From the NCBI RefSeq assembly GCF_013113715.1, contig NZ_CP053344.1, forward strand, positions 868,001-932,000: a DNA stretch of 64,000 nt, given 5' to 3'. The position numbers and the translations under genes are program-made. Positions 24,086 through 31,308 of the stretch are shown piece by piece. The DNA is from Herbiconiux sp. SALV-R1. Its GTDB lineage: Bacteria; Actinomycetota; Actinomycetes; Actinomycetales; Microbacteriaceae. Under the pieces are notes generated by a model. It had not been told where the DNA came from and searched no databases. It saw nothing but the letters and a program-made list of their open reading frames with translations. Positions within the stretch are counted from its first letter, which is position 1. Every line of letters starts with the position of its first letter.

Positions 24086-24279
24086 CACTTCACCTGCTCT
24101 CGGTCGCTGGCCTTGAACACGTCGAGGATCGAGTAGATACGCTCTGCGAGTTCTCGGAACCCTCGGTCACTGCGGTGGCGAGCAAGTTCATCAGCCAGCC
24201 CCTCTGCATCTTCTGGCTCGAGTTCGATGCTCACGTACCTGCGCCGACCAGAGAACGATGCTCCGACTTGGACGCCCAT
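24085..24279 (-). CDS. Small hypothetical early protein
   Basis: The 64-aa product has a basic N-terminus (SGRRRYVSIELEP) followed by two helices (residues 23-58). The front part resembles the antitoxin-like ribbon and helix of small DNA-binding proteins, but no family can be called. It is coupled on both sides by TGATG. Confidence 0.6.
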   Translation of the reverse strand: MGVQVGASFSGRRRYVSIELEPEDAEGLADELARHRSDRGFRELAERIYSILDVFKASDREQVK

Positions 24280-24548
24280 CAGTTGGTCTCCTCTCGCAGT
24301 TCAGCAGCACGGTCGCGGAGCATCCCGATCACCCATGGGGCGGTCTCGTAGATGCGATCGGCGAGGGCATCCATCTCGACTGCTGCGCCTTCGGCTTTCA
24401 TACGCCGGTCCCGAGACACCAACGCCCGCCACATCTTCACCTCGGTAGGCTGCGCCGGACGGCAACTACCGTTCTCGTACACCAGCACGTCGATGCCGGC
24501 GCGGTCCTCGATGACGAAACCCAGTTCGTCGCGTTCGTTGTCACTCAT
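24279..24548 (-). CDS. Small hypothetical early protein
   Basis: The 89-aa product starts at ATG 24548, 8 nt inside the upstream gene. It is acidic at the front and helical at the back (residues 33-88). No recognised family. The C-terminal half (ADRIYETAPWVIGMLRDRAAEL) resembles that of the next gene (AERIYSILDVF), so the two may be distant paralogues. Confidence 0.6.
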   Translation of the reverse strand: MSDNERDELGFVIEDRAGIDVLVYENGSCRPAQPTEVKMWRALVSRDRRMKAEGAAVEMDALADRIYETAPWVIGMLRDRAAELREETN

Positions 24549-24690
24549 CGCTCTGCCCTTCCTTCCGCCAGCATTCGCAGCCGTCGCACGGGCAGTGGTA
24601 GCCAGCGAAGCAACCGCCTTCACTGCAACCGGGGCAGGTTCCGAGAGTGTGAATCGCTGTCTGAATGATTCGCTGCTCGATGCGCTCCAT
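24541..24690 (-). CDS. Small Cys-rich protein (49 aa), likely zinc-binding
   Basis: The 49-aa product starts at ATG 24690, has a helical N-terminus (ERIEQRIIQTAIHTLG), then seven Cys in 22 residues (CPGCSEGGC, CPCDGCEC) and a His, suggesting one or two metal sites. It overlaps the next start by 8 nt. Function unknown. Confidence 0.6.
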   Translation of the reverse strand: MERIEQRIIQTAIHTLGTCPGCSEGGCFAGYHCPCDGCECWRKEGQSDE

Positions 24691-24697
24691 CTGGGGT

Positions 24698-25471
24698 TCA
24701 CCTTTCGCTTTCGGTGGCTTCGGCGAGGATCATGCTGTTGACCGCGGCCCACGCGTCGTGATGGCCCTCGACGTAAGCCGACATAGCTCGGTCCTCGACT
24801 ACGCCAGCCGGAGTGAGTGTGAGCTCGGCGTTCAGAGGCGGGGCTCCCTCCACGATCTGCGCCAGGGCGTCACGCAGTGCCTGCCCCCGGGCTTTCGCTG
24901 CTACTTCGGCGGCGTGCGAGGCAAGCACAGACACAGGAGCAGCAGCGAGAAGGTCTCGGCATCGCATGAACTCTGCCACCCGAGCCTTGAACCACGACTC
25001 CTCGCCCGACGCGCCACTGCCGCCCTCCATCACTGGCATATCGCCGAACGCACGGTGCGCCTCCGCGATGACGGCGTCCCTGGCTGTGATCTCTCGCAGG
25101 TTGTCGGAACGCTGCTGCTTCACCACAGCAAGCTCAGCGCGGAGTTCGGATGCCTCTTCTTCGACCTCGAAGTGGTGTAGCTCGCGGTCGTGCATTTCCT
25201 TCACGGCGGAGTCCCTCTCGGATTCGGCTGCGCGCAGACGCTCAGCGGCCTCCGTCAAAAGATCCGCGACCCCATAGCGGAGCCCCGCATCGTTGAACGC
25301 GCGAGCGCGCTCGTCGAGCCGAGCCGCCAAATCTGTGACCCTTTCCTGGTCACCCATGTCACCCTCCTGAAGTTCGTTGATCTGAGCACACGCCACCGCC
25401 GAACTCGTTGTCCGTGGGGCCACCTGAACGACCCGCATCACCGGTTCCTGGTCACCCAACAGGTCAGTCAT
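24698..25471 (-). CDS. Hypothetical early protein with coiled coil
   Basis: The start at 25471 overlaps the upstream stop as ATGA and gives 257 aa. A second in-frame ATG at 25357 with a perfect AGGAGG could give a 219-aa form, so two products are possible. The centre (residues 45-130) is a coiled coil rich in Glu, Arg and Ala, and the C-terminus is helical with AYVEGHHDAWAAVNSMI. No family recognised. Confidence 0.6.
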   Translation of the reverse strand: MTDLLGDQEPVMRVVQVAPRTTSSAVACAQINELQEGDMGDQERVTDLAARLDERARAFNDAGLRYGVADLLTEAAERLRAAESERDSAVKEMHDRELHHFEVEEEASELRAELAVVKQQRSDNLREITARDAVIAEAHRAFGDMPVMEGGSGASGEESWFKARVAEFMRCRDLLAAAPVSVLASHAAEVAAKARGQALRDALAQIVEGAPPLNAELTLTPAGVVEDRAMSAYVEGHHDAWAAVNSMILAEATESER

Positions 25472-25662
25472 GAACGAATATCCTTTGCTCTCAGAGTTGC
25501 CAATGCGACCGGCCCGTCGAGGAAGCGACCGCATCTCCTGCATTGCAGCCGGTTCCAGTCGGGTGTCGCGTGGATGATCTCGTCGCCGTAAATCGGGCGT
25601 ACATCCGAATGCGGGCAAGCCGCTCGCTTGCGGAATTCCCACCACCGCACATGGCCGTTCAT
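25468..25662 (-). CDS. Small Zn-ribbon-like protein
   Basis: The 64-aa product has CPH in the middle and a CRRCGRFLDGP pair of Cys near residue 42, consistent with a small zinc ribbon, plus a Trp/Arg-rich N-terminus. ATGA overlaps on both sides. Function unknown. Confidence 0.6.
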   Translation of the reverse strand: MNGHVRWWEFRKRAACPHSDVRPIYGDEIIHATPDWNRLQCRRCGRFLDGPVALATLRAKDIRS

Positions 25663-25868
25663 GACAGCGGCTGGTCTGCCCGTTCACGAAGCCAGGCCAC
25701 GAATTCGTCTTGTATCCCGTCGACGTCTCGCCCCTCGCTGCTCATTGCGATCTTCTCGATCCGGGCAAATAGCTGCGTGTCGCTGTCGGCGGCGTCTGCT
25801 GCGGAACTCAAGATCGACCCCGCTTCCTGGTTTCCCTGTCCACCCGGGGAACGATCAGAAGAGATCAC
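25659..25868 (-). CDS. Small hypothetical early protein
   Basis: The 69-aa product is acidic and helical in its second half (ARIEKIAMSSEG, DEFVAWLRERADQ), without Cys or membrane segments. It is coupled to both neighbours by ATGA. No family recognised. Confidence 0.55.
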   Translation of the reverse strand: MISSDRSPGGQGNQEAGSILSSAADAADSDTQLFARIEKIAMSSEGRDVDGIQDEFVAWLRERADQPLS

Positions 25869-26062
25869 GAGGACACCGCCCCGAGGTCGCGCTTCACCGT
25901 CAGAACGTGCGTGCCGTTGCCGTGCGCGTTCACGTTCGCCAGGTATCGGTCGCCGGCTGCGATCAGCAGGTAGTCGTTCCAGATGACCTTCGTCTCCGAC
26001 GTTCCTTCTTCGAGGTCTTCGATGGTGACGCGGATGCCCTTGGTCTCGTCGTTCTCGTTCAT
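25865..26062 (-). CDS. Small hypothetical early protein, beta-rich
   Basis: The 65-aa product is acidic at the N-terminus and shows alternating strands (IRVTIEDLEEG, KVIWNDYLLIAAGDRY, THVLTVKR), perhaps a single small beta domain. ATGA overlaps link it to both neighbours. No family recognised. Confidence 0.55.
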   Translation of the reverse strand: MNENDETKGIRVTIEDLEEGTSETKVIWNDYLLIAAGDRYLANVNAHGNGTHVLTVKRDLGAVSS

Positions 26063-26196
26063 CGTTTCTCTTCTCCTTCGACCGCGCGCCCCAAATCCTC
26101 AGAGACCGCCGAGGCCTTCAACGGCCACCCCGGTGCGGCAGTGTCATACCTGCGGGCGACCTCGCGGAACGGGGCCGCAATCTGATTCGCATCCAT
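26059..26196 (-). CDS. Very small hypothetical protein (45 aa)
   Basis: The start at 26196 (MDANQIAAPF) has a GAGAAG-type ribosome site; the longer frame is not needed. The product is 45 residues and charged, with no recognised motif. Its stop overlaps the next start as ATGA. Confidence 0.5.
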   Translation of the reverse strand: MDANQIAAPFREVARRYDTAAPGWPLKASAVSEDLGRAVEGEEKR

Positions 26197-26236
26197 CACT
26201 TCTCTTCTCCTTCGTTGTGGCACACACACGCGACAG

Positions 26237-27274
26237 TCACGCCGCCACGCTCTTCTCATGGCACCCGCACGGGCAATCCACCCACCGGCACTGCTTGTGA
26301 TGCCCCTGATCGCACTGCAACGAAATCACCAGGGTCACCGCCCGTTCAGCGGCATCGAAGATGGCCTTGTGCTCGCGAGCGTTGAACACGGTCTCGCAGT
26401 GCCGGCACCTGACGTCGATGAGACGCCCACCGTCCGCCCGAACCTCGACCTCACGCTCACCGCACTCCGTGCACGCCGGCGCAATCGGAACCCGTTGGCG
26501 CCCGTCGGTGAGCTTGTAGCGGGCCCGGTACTGCCGGGTCATGTCGTCGAGGTCGTCCCACCACGCCTTCACCGTCAACGGCGGCAGAGCGGACACGATG
26601 GTGAGCTCATGGGTTTCATACCAGGTGGCGATGTCGAGCATCGCGAGCTTCGACCCGTACTCGTCAGCCCACGCCACCGGGATGCTGTCACCGGAACGAC
26701 GCATCCACGTGAGCGTCGCGAGACTCACCCCGAGGCCGAGGGATTCGTTGAACTGCGCCATCCACTCGTTGACCCGCTCGAACAGGTCGTGGGAGTCCTC
26801 CACAGCGGTCGCGTTCATCGGCAGCGGCTGCTCCTTCGTACCCGACACCCGCGGGCCGTCCCCGGCACCCAGCGATGGGGTCACCATCGACCGGATGTGC
26901 GGGAGGATCGTGACCAGTTCCCGCAGGCGACCCTTCAGCCGTCCGAAGCAGGGGCCGCACAGGTGCCCGAACTTCACGTAGGCGGGTTCGATGGGGCACA
27001 TCTCGGTGCCTTCCCCGAGTCGCTTCCAGAAGTGGTTCACGCACGTCTTCACGCAGTCACCCGTGTGTCCTGCGGGGAGGGTGCATCCCCACCGTCCGGA
27101 GAGGGTGCACACGCGGGAGGCTACAGCGGCCTCTACGGCTGCGATCTGAGCGTCGATGCCCTCCGGGTCCACCTCGGGGCTGTTCGCCGCTGTACGGGCC
27201 GCGTACGCCGCTTCCTGTAGCGCTGACTCCTCGTCGTAACCCAGGGCCATGTACTGTTCGGCTGTCAGCGTCAT
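26237..27274 (-). CDS. Hypothetical early protein with several Cys-pair motifs
   Basis: The start at 27274 overlaps the upstream stop as ATGA, giving 345 aa. The product has CGPCFGRL near residue 105, CTECGERE and CRHCETVF near 265-290, and a C-terminal CRWVDCPCGCHE cluster, so three likely zinc sites in a largely helical, Trp-rich protein. Proteins of this type are frequent in the early region of Microbacterium-like phages, but I know no function. Zinc ribbons suggest nucleic-acid binding. Confidence 0.65.
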   Translation of the reverse strand: MTLTAEQYMALGYDEESALQEAAYAARTAANSPEVDPEGIDAQIAAVEAAVASRVCTLSGRWGCTLPAGHTGDCVKTCVNHFWKRLGEGTEMCPIEPAYVKFGHLCGPCFGRLKGRLRELVTILPHIRSMVTPSLGAGDGPRVSGTKEQPLPMNATAVEDSHDLFERVNEWMAQFNESLGLGVSLATLTWMRRSGDSIPVAWADEYGSKLAMLDIATWYETHELTIVSALPPLTVKAWWDDLDDMTRQYRARYKLTDGRQRVPIAPACTECGEREVEVRADGGRLIDVRCRHCETVFNAREHKAIFDAAERAVTLVISLQCDQGHHKQCRWVDCPCGCHEKSVAA

Positions 27275-27501
27275 GCGAGTTCCTCTCTCAAGCTGAACGG
27301 GATGCACTCGTCGCCGAAGTAAGAGCCGGCGATCATGCAAGGCGTGCAGGACACACCCCGCGACATCCGGTCAAGACGGCTCCCCGGGCGCCGTGCCCGA
27401 TACTGCGCGCATGCCGGATCAGTCGTCAGATGCCGGTCGTCGGTCAGTCCGTCGACGCGGCTCGCGAGCTCGTGCAGGAGCAGGATCAGCCAGGCGCTCA
27501 C
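27271..27501 (-). CDS. Small Cys-containing hypothetical protein
   Basis: I take the GTG at 27501, which overlaps the upstream stop as GTGA, giving 76 aa. The N-terminus is helical (AWLILLLHELASRVDGL), and Cys residues occur in ACAQY, SCTPC and DEC, suggesting a metal site. It is not a WhiB protein: the usual Trp-Gly turn is missing. Confidence 0.55.
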   Translation of the reverse strand: MSAWLILLLHELASRVDGLTDDRHLTTDPACAQYRARRPGSRLDRMSRGVSCTPCMIAGSYFGDECIPFSLREELA

Positions 27502-27737
27502 TGGTCGACCTCCCACGCGCCGTTCGGCTGTGCGAGCATCCGGTCAGCACGGTCACGCATGTCCTGGTTCAGAGACATCGTCTGCTGCATCTCGACCTCA
27601 GCGATCCACTCCCGCACCCGCTTCGCGTCCGCGAGGGAGAGACTCACCCGCTTCTTCCCGAGGATCAGGTCGACCCCGTACTCGTCGTTCGGCTCAACAC
27701 CCACCAGGGGCCGCTGCACCGTCTCCATGATCTGCAT
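27498..27737 (-). CDS. Small hypothetical early protein
   Basis: The ATG at 27737 follows AGGAGG by 8 nt; an ATG two codons earlier is also possible. The 79-aa product has a short beta N-terminus and a helical C-terminus (residues 33-75, Met/Gln/Arg-rich). It is directly downstream of the helicase gene. No family recognised. Confidence 0.55.
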   Translation of the reverse strand: MQIMETVQRPLVGVEPNDEYGVDLILGKKRVSLSLADAKRVREWIAEVEMQQTMSLNQDMRDRADRMLAQPNGAWEVDQ

Positions 27738-27750
27738 CACCATCTCCTCC

Positions 27751-29040
27751 TCACACACCCTCGAGCGCCGGCGGCTGACCGGGCCCCTCATCCACACGAC
27801 GTCGGCGAGGAGTAACACGAACGAACTCGCCCTCCCACGCCAGACGCACCAAAGCGAGCTCACCGTTCCGGTTCTTCGCGACCAACATCTCGAAGTCATC
27901 CGCCACCGCACCCGGCTTCATGTCCCGGTGCAGCAGGATGATCGTGTCGGCGTCCTGCTCGATCGCCCCCGACTCCCGAAGGTCCGAGATCTGCGGTCGA
28001 CGATCAGCACGCGACTCCGACTGCCTGTTCAACTGCGACAGCGCGATCACCGGAACACCCATCGTGCGAGCCATGATCTTCAACTGCCGCACCGCATAGG
28101 ACACCTGCTGCTCACGAGAGATGTCGCCCTTCCGGCGATCCGTGATCAGCTGCAGGTAGTCGACGACTATCCCCGCCAGCGGCGCCTTCCGATGCACCGA
28201 CCGGGCGAACGTGCGAATGTCCGCGACAGTCAGTTCCGAACGATCGTCGAACGAGATCGGCATCCGCGTCTGCTCACGCCACCGCGCCACCTTCTGCCAC
28301 ATCCACTCCGGCATCTGCTTCGCGTTCTTCGTCAACGCCGACAGCGGCACCGTCGCGCCCTGCGACACCGCACGCAGCTGCAGATCCTCCTCGGACATCT
28401 CGAGCGACACGTACGCCACAGAACCGGTCTTCGCGAGCTCCGTCGCGATCTGCAACGCCACCGCCGACTTACCCAACGACGGGCGGGCCGCGATGATCAC
28501 CAACTGCCCCGGACGTACACCACCATTCAGGACCGAGTTCAGCGACCCCCACGGCGTCGGAAACACCACCGGGTCCTCATTCGTCAACCGGTCCAGCGTG
28601 TGAAGCAGCGTCTCATCCATGAACCGGACCCGCTGCTCGGTCATCCCGAACGCCTCGTCGAGCTCCTTCCGGGCATCCTCCGTCAGCGCCGACAACTCCC
28701 GAACCTGCGACCACTCCGCGATCCGCACACCAGCCGCGTGCACCCGGCGCCGCACCGACGCCTCCTTCACGATGTCCGCGTAGTCCACCGCGGTCACCAG
28801 CGCCGGCACCTCGTCGGTGAGCTTCCAGATCTCCGGAGCCCACTTCGGGTGAGCCTCCGCAAACGTCACCTGATCCAGAGGCTTCCCCTCCGCATGGAAC
28901 GCCCGCATCGCATCGAACATCGACGACAGGTTCGGGGCACCGAAGTCGTCACCCGTAAGCGTGATCTGATCCAGCAGCTCACCACGCGTCAGGAGAACAG
29001 CCCCCAGCACGGCGCGCTGCGCGTACACGAGCTCGCTCAT
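27751..29040 (-). CDS. DnaB-like replicative DNA helicase
   Basis: The 429-aa product unwinds DNA at the phage fork. The N-terminal domain (residues 1-105) matches the DnaB N-domain (AQRAVLGAVLL). The RecA-like C-terminal domain has Walker A ARPSLGKS (185-192), VAYVSLEMS (motif H1a), VVDYLQLI (Walker B, near 285), RQLKIMA and ALSQLNRQ. It follows the replication HTH protein with ATGA coupling, the usual initiator-helicase pair. There is no intein. Confidence 0.92.
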   Translation of the reverse strand: MSELVYAQRAVLGAVLLTRGELLDQITLTGDDFGAPNLSSMFDAMRAFHAEGKPLDQVTFAEAHPKWAPEIWKLTDEVPALVTAVDYADIVKEASVRRRVHAAGVRIAEWSQVRELSALTEDARKELDEAFGMTEQRVRFMDETLLHTLDRLTNEDPVVFPTPWGSLNSVLNGGVRPGQLVIIAARPSLGKSAVALQIATELAKTGSVAYVSLEMSEEDLQLRAVSQGATVPLSALTKNAKQMPEWMWQKVARWREQTRMPISFDDRSELTVADIRTFARSVHRKAPLAGIVVDYLQLITDRRKGDISREQQVSYAVRQLKIMARTMGVPVIALSQLNRQSESRADRRPQISDLRESGAIEQDADTIILLHRDMKPGAVADDFEMLVAKNRNGELALVRLAWEGEFVRVTPRRRRVDEGPGQPPALEGV

Positions 29041-29765
29041 CCCTCACTCACCTCCTTGTACCCGTCCCACGCCGAAGTCACAGTCGAGCCGGGAGCGGTC
29101 CTCTCGTAGTCGCCCTGCTTCCGCTTCATGCGGTTCCGCCAGGTCAGCTCCCAGTTCTTCTTCTTCTTCCCCTTGCCCTCGCCCTCACGCCAGTACTCGA
29201 CGAACTGCTTCGTCTCTTCCGTGACGTCGACGAGTGGGGCGTGGGTTGCCGCCCACTGCTTCATCTCGGCTGTCAGCAGCCACGGCTTCGGCAACGCGAC
29301 CGCTGTCCTCGATCCCCTCGGGATATCCAGCTCGAACACCTCTGGTGGTTCTTGATGGTTCTCTGGTGGTTCTATGACGGTTCCCCTACGAAAGCTGTTC
29401 GTAGGGGTGTCTACCGAACCGTTCGTAGGGGTGGGGTAGTCCTTTTCGGAGGGGTGGGTGAGCGCTTTTCTACCCCCTAGAGAATCGCTAGGGGTAGCGC
29501 TTTTCGTAGGGGTATCCATCACCACGCGGAAGCGATTAGAAGTGCCCGGACGGTCCTGCCATTCGAGCTCACCAGACGCTCTCAATGCCCGTAGACGGGT
29601 GCGAATGGTCTGCTCGTGAAGGAGAGTCTTTGAGGCCAGGTGTGACACAGACGGCCAGCACACACCGGCATCGTCCGCGTTGTCAGCCAAAGCCAGCAGC
29701 ACCAGGCGGTCATTGCCCTTCGTCGTGGAATGCATCCACACCCACGAGCTGACGAGTACGCTCAT
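29037..29765 (-). CDS. Helix-turn-helix replication initiator-like protein
   Basis: The start at 29765 has AAGGAGGT upstream, and its ATG overlaps the previous stop. The 242-aa product begins with a winged-helix domain (residues 15-80: LVLLALADNADD, WPSVSHLASKTLLHEQTIRTRL), followed by a Pro/Thr-rich linker with repeated PT(P/K)T(N/K)S patterns and a basic C-terminal domain (KGKKKKNWELTW). Proteins with this order act as phage replication initiators or helicase loaders. The helicase gene is next. Confidence 0.75.
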   Translation of the reverse strand: MSVLVSSWVWMHSTTKGNDRLVLLALADNADDAGVCWPSVSHLASKTLLHEQTIRTRLRALRASGELEWQDRPGTSNRFRVVMDTPTKSATPSDSLGGRKALTHPSEKDYPTPTNGSVDTPTNSFRRGTVIEPPENHQEPPEVFELDIPRGSRTAVALPKPWLLTAEMKQWAATHAPLVDVTEETKQFVEYWREGEGKGKKKKNWELTWRNRMKRKQGDYERTAPGSTVTSAWDGYKEVSEG

Positions 29766-29908
29766 CTCTTTTCCACCTCCTTGTCTTTGTCGAAGTCGCC
29801 GCGCTGCACCCTGTCCGCGAGCCCCTGATACACGGCACCCACCAACGGGTTCGGGTGCTTCGACCGGTCGCGGAGCCACGCGACGAGAGCCTGCTTGTCG
29901 ACGCTCAT
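29762..29908 (-). CDS. Small hypothetical protein (48 aa)
   Basis: The start at 29908 overlaps the methyltransferase stop as ATGA. The 48-aa product is highly charged and helical (VAWLRDRSKHP, VYQGLADRVQRGDFDKDKEVEKR). Its stop overlaps the next start as ATGA. No family recognised. Confidence 0.55.
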   Translation of the reverse strand: MSVDKQALVAWLRDRSKHPNPLVGAVYQGLADRVQRGDFDKDKEVEKR

Positions 29909-30608
29909 GCCGCCACCAGTTGGGTTCGCATCTGACGACCGATGAACTCGGTGTAGACGGGCGGGACAGCTTCCCGAAGCCCATCTCGCGAAGCCCATGG
30001 CATCCCCATCACCTGGCGTCCGCGATCGACGCCGGAGAAGTTGCCGACGATGTGCATGTACTCACCAGGCACTGGTCGGCGCCCCATCTTTGTCGTCCGC
30101 GCCATGTGCTTCGGGTGCTCCGGTGCTTCCAGATCGAAGTTCGTTCGAACAGGCGGTGCCGGTACGTCTCGATCTCGAACATCTCGCCGCACAGCAGCAC
30201 GGGGTCCATCAGCGGGTCAGGGTCGAACCCGTCGGGCACCACGTTCTCGATGACGTAGGGAAGCCCGGAGCGAATGAACCGCTCACGTGTGGGAGCGATC
30301 AGGAGTGGGTGCTCGCGGCCCTGGATCTTCTGCGCCTTGGTTCTAGCCTGGCAGGGGGGCGAACCCACCCACGCTGCCATCAGGCTGATGTGAGCGAAGA
30401 GGGGCATGCCGTTCTTCGTGTGGAACGTGAGCCACTCGCCGGCGAGTAGCCGGTCCATCGCTTCGAGCGCATCCATCTGAAGGAACGGGAACGGATAGCG
30501 GGGTTGCGGGTCACGGTCGACCCCCACCACCGAGAAACCGGCAGCCGCATACCCGGCAGAGGCACCACCCTCGCAGCAGTAGAAGTCGACGATCACTGGC
30601 GCGCTCAT
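29905..30608 (-). pseudogene. C5-cytosine DNA methyltransferase with a single-base frameshift
   Basis: From ATG 30608 the frame encodes a short cytosine methyltransferase: motif I-like VDFYCCEGGASAGYAAAGF, motif IV GSPPCQ with the catalytic Cys, motif VI YVIENVV and motif VIII RHRLFE. Just after RHRLFE (about 30142-30150) the frame changes. The natural continuation, TNFDLEAPEHPKH..., is in another frame that runs to 29905, where it is coupled by ATGA to the next gene. One added base in TTCGAACGAAC would restore a 234-aa protein. Both halves have good coding character, so this is either a recent mutation or a sequencing error. If functional it would protect phage DNA or modify the host. Confidence 0.8.
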
Positions 30609-31009
30609 GAGATCCGCCCCATGAGTTCGTAGGCGTCGACCGCGGGGATCTCCTTCATCCCGCCCCGGTCGTTGTACAGCACCCAGGAGAGGAGTCGCAC
30701 GGGGCGTCCAGCGCGGATCTGACGGCGTGCGGGCCACTGGGCGGGGTCTTTCCGCATCGGGACAGCCCAGCCCTCCTCGACGGCCTCAGCGTGGTGGTCT
30801 GTCTTCCAAAGATGACAGCGAGCACAGAGCAGCTGCAGGTTCGACGCGAGTGTCAGCCCGCCCTGCGACCGGTTCTTCCTGTGGTCACGTTGCACCCCAT
30901 CGAACGACCCGCACCGCACGCACCGGTTCTGGTCGCGGTCGTTCGCGATCTCGTACGCTTCGGCTTCTTCCTTCGCGGTCGGAGGCGCAACCTTCGGCAT
31001 GATCGTCAT
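30605..31009 (-). CDS. HNH endonuclease
   Basis: The start at 31009 overlaps the upstream stop as ATGA. The 134-aa product has the HNH pattern CVRCGSFDGVQRDHRKNRSQGG followed by LQLLCARCHLWKTDHH (written here in two parts), with two CxxC pairs. It lies between a deoxyribosyltransferase-like protein and the methyltransferase. It could pair with the neighbouring methyltransferases or be a mobile endonuclease. Confidence 0.8.
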   Translation of the reverse strand: MTIMPKVAPPTAKEEAEAYEIANDRDQNRCVRCGSFDGVQRDHRKNRSQGGLTLASNLQLLCARCHLWKTDHHAEAVEEGWAVPMRKDPAQWPARRQIRAGRPVRLLSWVLYNDRGGMKEIPAVDAYELMGRIS

Positions 31010-31308
31010 GACAGCCACCCCTCTAGCGGTCGAATGTCCATTCCGAGCGCATCGCCGAGGATGTGCTCAAGCACTGCGCCACGTGAGTCTTCCCAGCCAG
31101 ATAGAAGGGCAATCCCGTCCGCTTGGATGACGAGGCTGAGCGCATCACGCATGTAGTAGTCCCACGGCTTGATCGGTCCCGCGATGTCGTGCCTCGCCGG
31201 GTTCAGCGGGGTGTGACCGAGTGCCCGCAGATGGGCGGCTGCCTCGTTGAACGCCGGGTAGTTGAACAGCGGCAGGCCGGTCATCGGTCCTGCAATGTAG
31301 ACCTTCAC
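31006..31308 (-). CDS. DUF4406 / nucleoside 2-deoxyribosyltransferase-like protein
   Basis: A GTG start at 31308 overlaps the methyltransferase stop as GTGA, giving 100 aa. It begins MKVYIAGPMTGLP, the signature of the DUF4406 group within the deoxyribosyltransferase fold, and continues with FNEAA..LRALGH and ADGIALLSGWEDSRGA..E. Such proteins are common in phages and may act on nucleotides; the substrate is unknown. Confidence 0.8.
   Translation of the reverse strand: MKVYIAGPMTGLPLFNYPAFNEAAAHLRALGHTPLNPARHDIAGPIKPWDYYMRDALSLVIQADGIALLSGWEDSRGAVLEHILGDALGMDIRPLEGWLS

Noticed and set aside
26258-27220. Long plus-strand frame of 320 codons opposite the Cys-rich early gene
   Set aside because: Its composition is that of an antisense GC-rich shadow, it has no ribosome site, and the minus-strand gene is coupled to its neighbours.
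27430-29109. Plus-strand frame of 559 codons opposite the helicase gene
   Set aside because: Arg/His/Pro-rich antisense shadow; the minus strand encodes a clear DnaB-like helicase.
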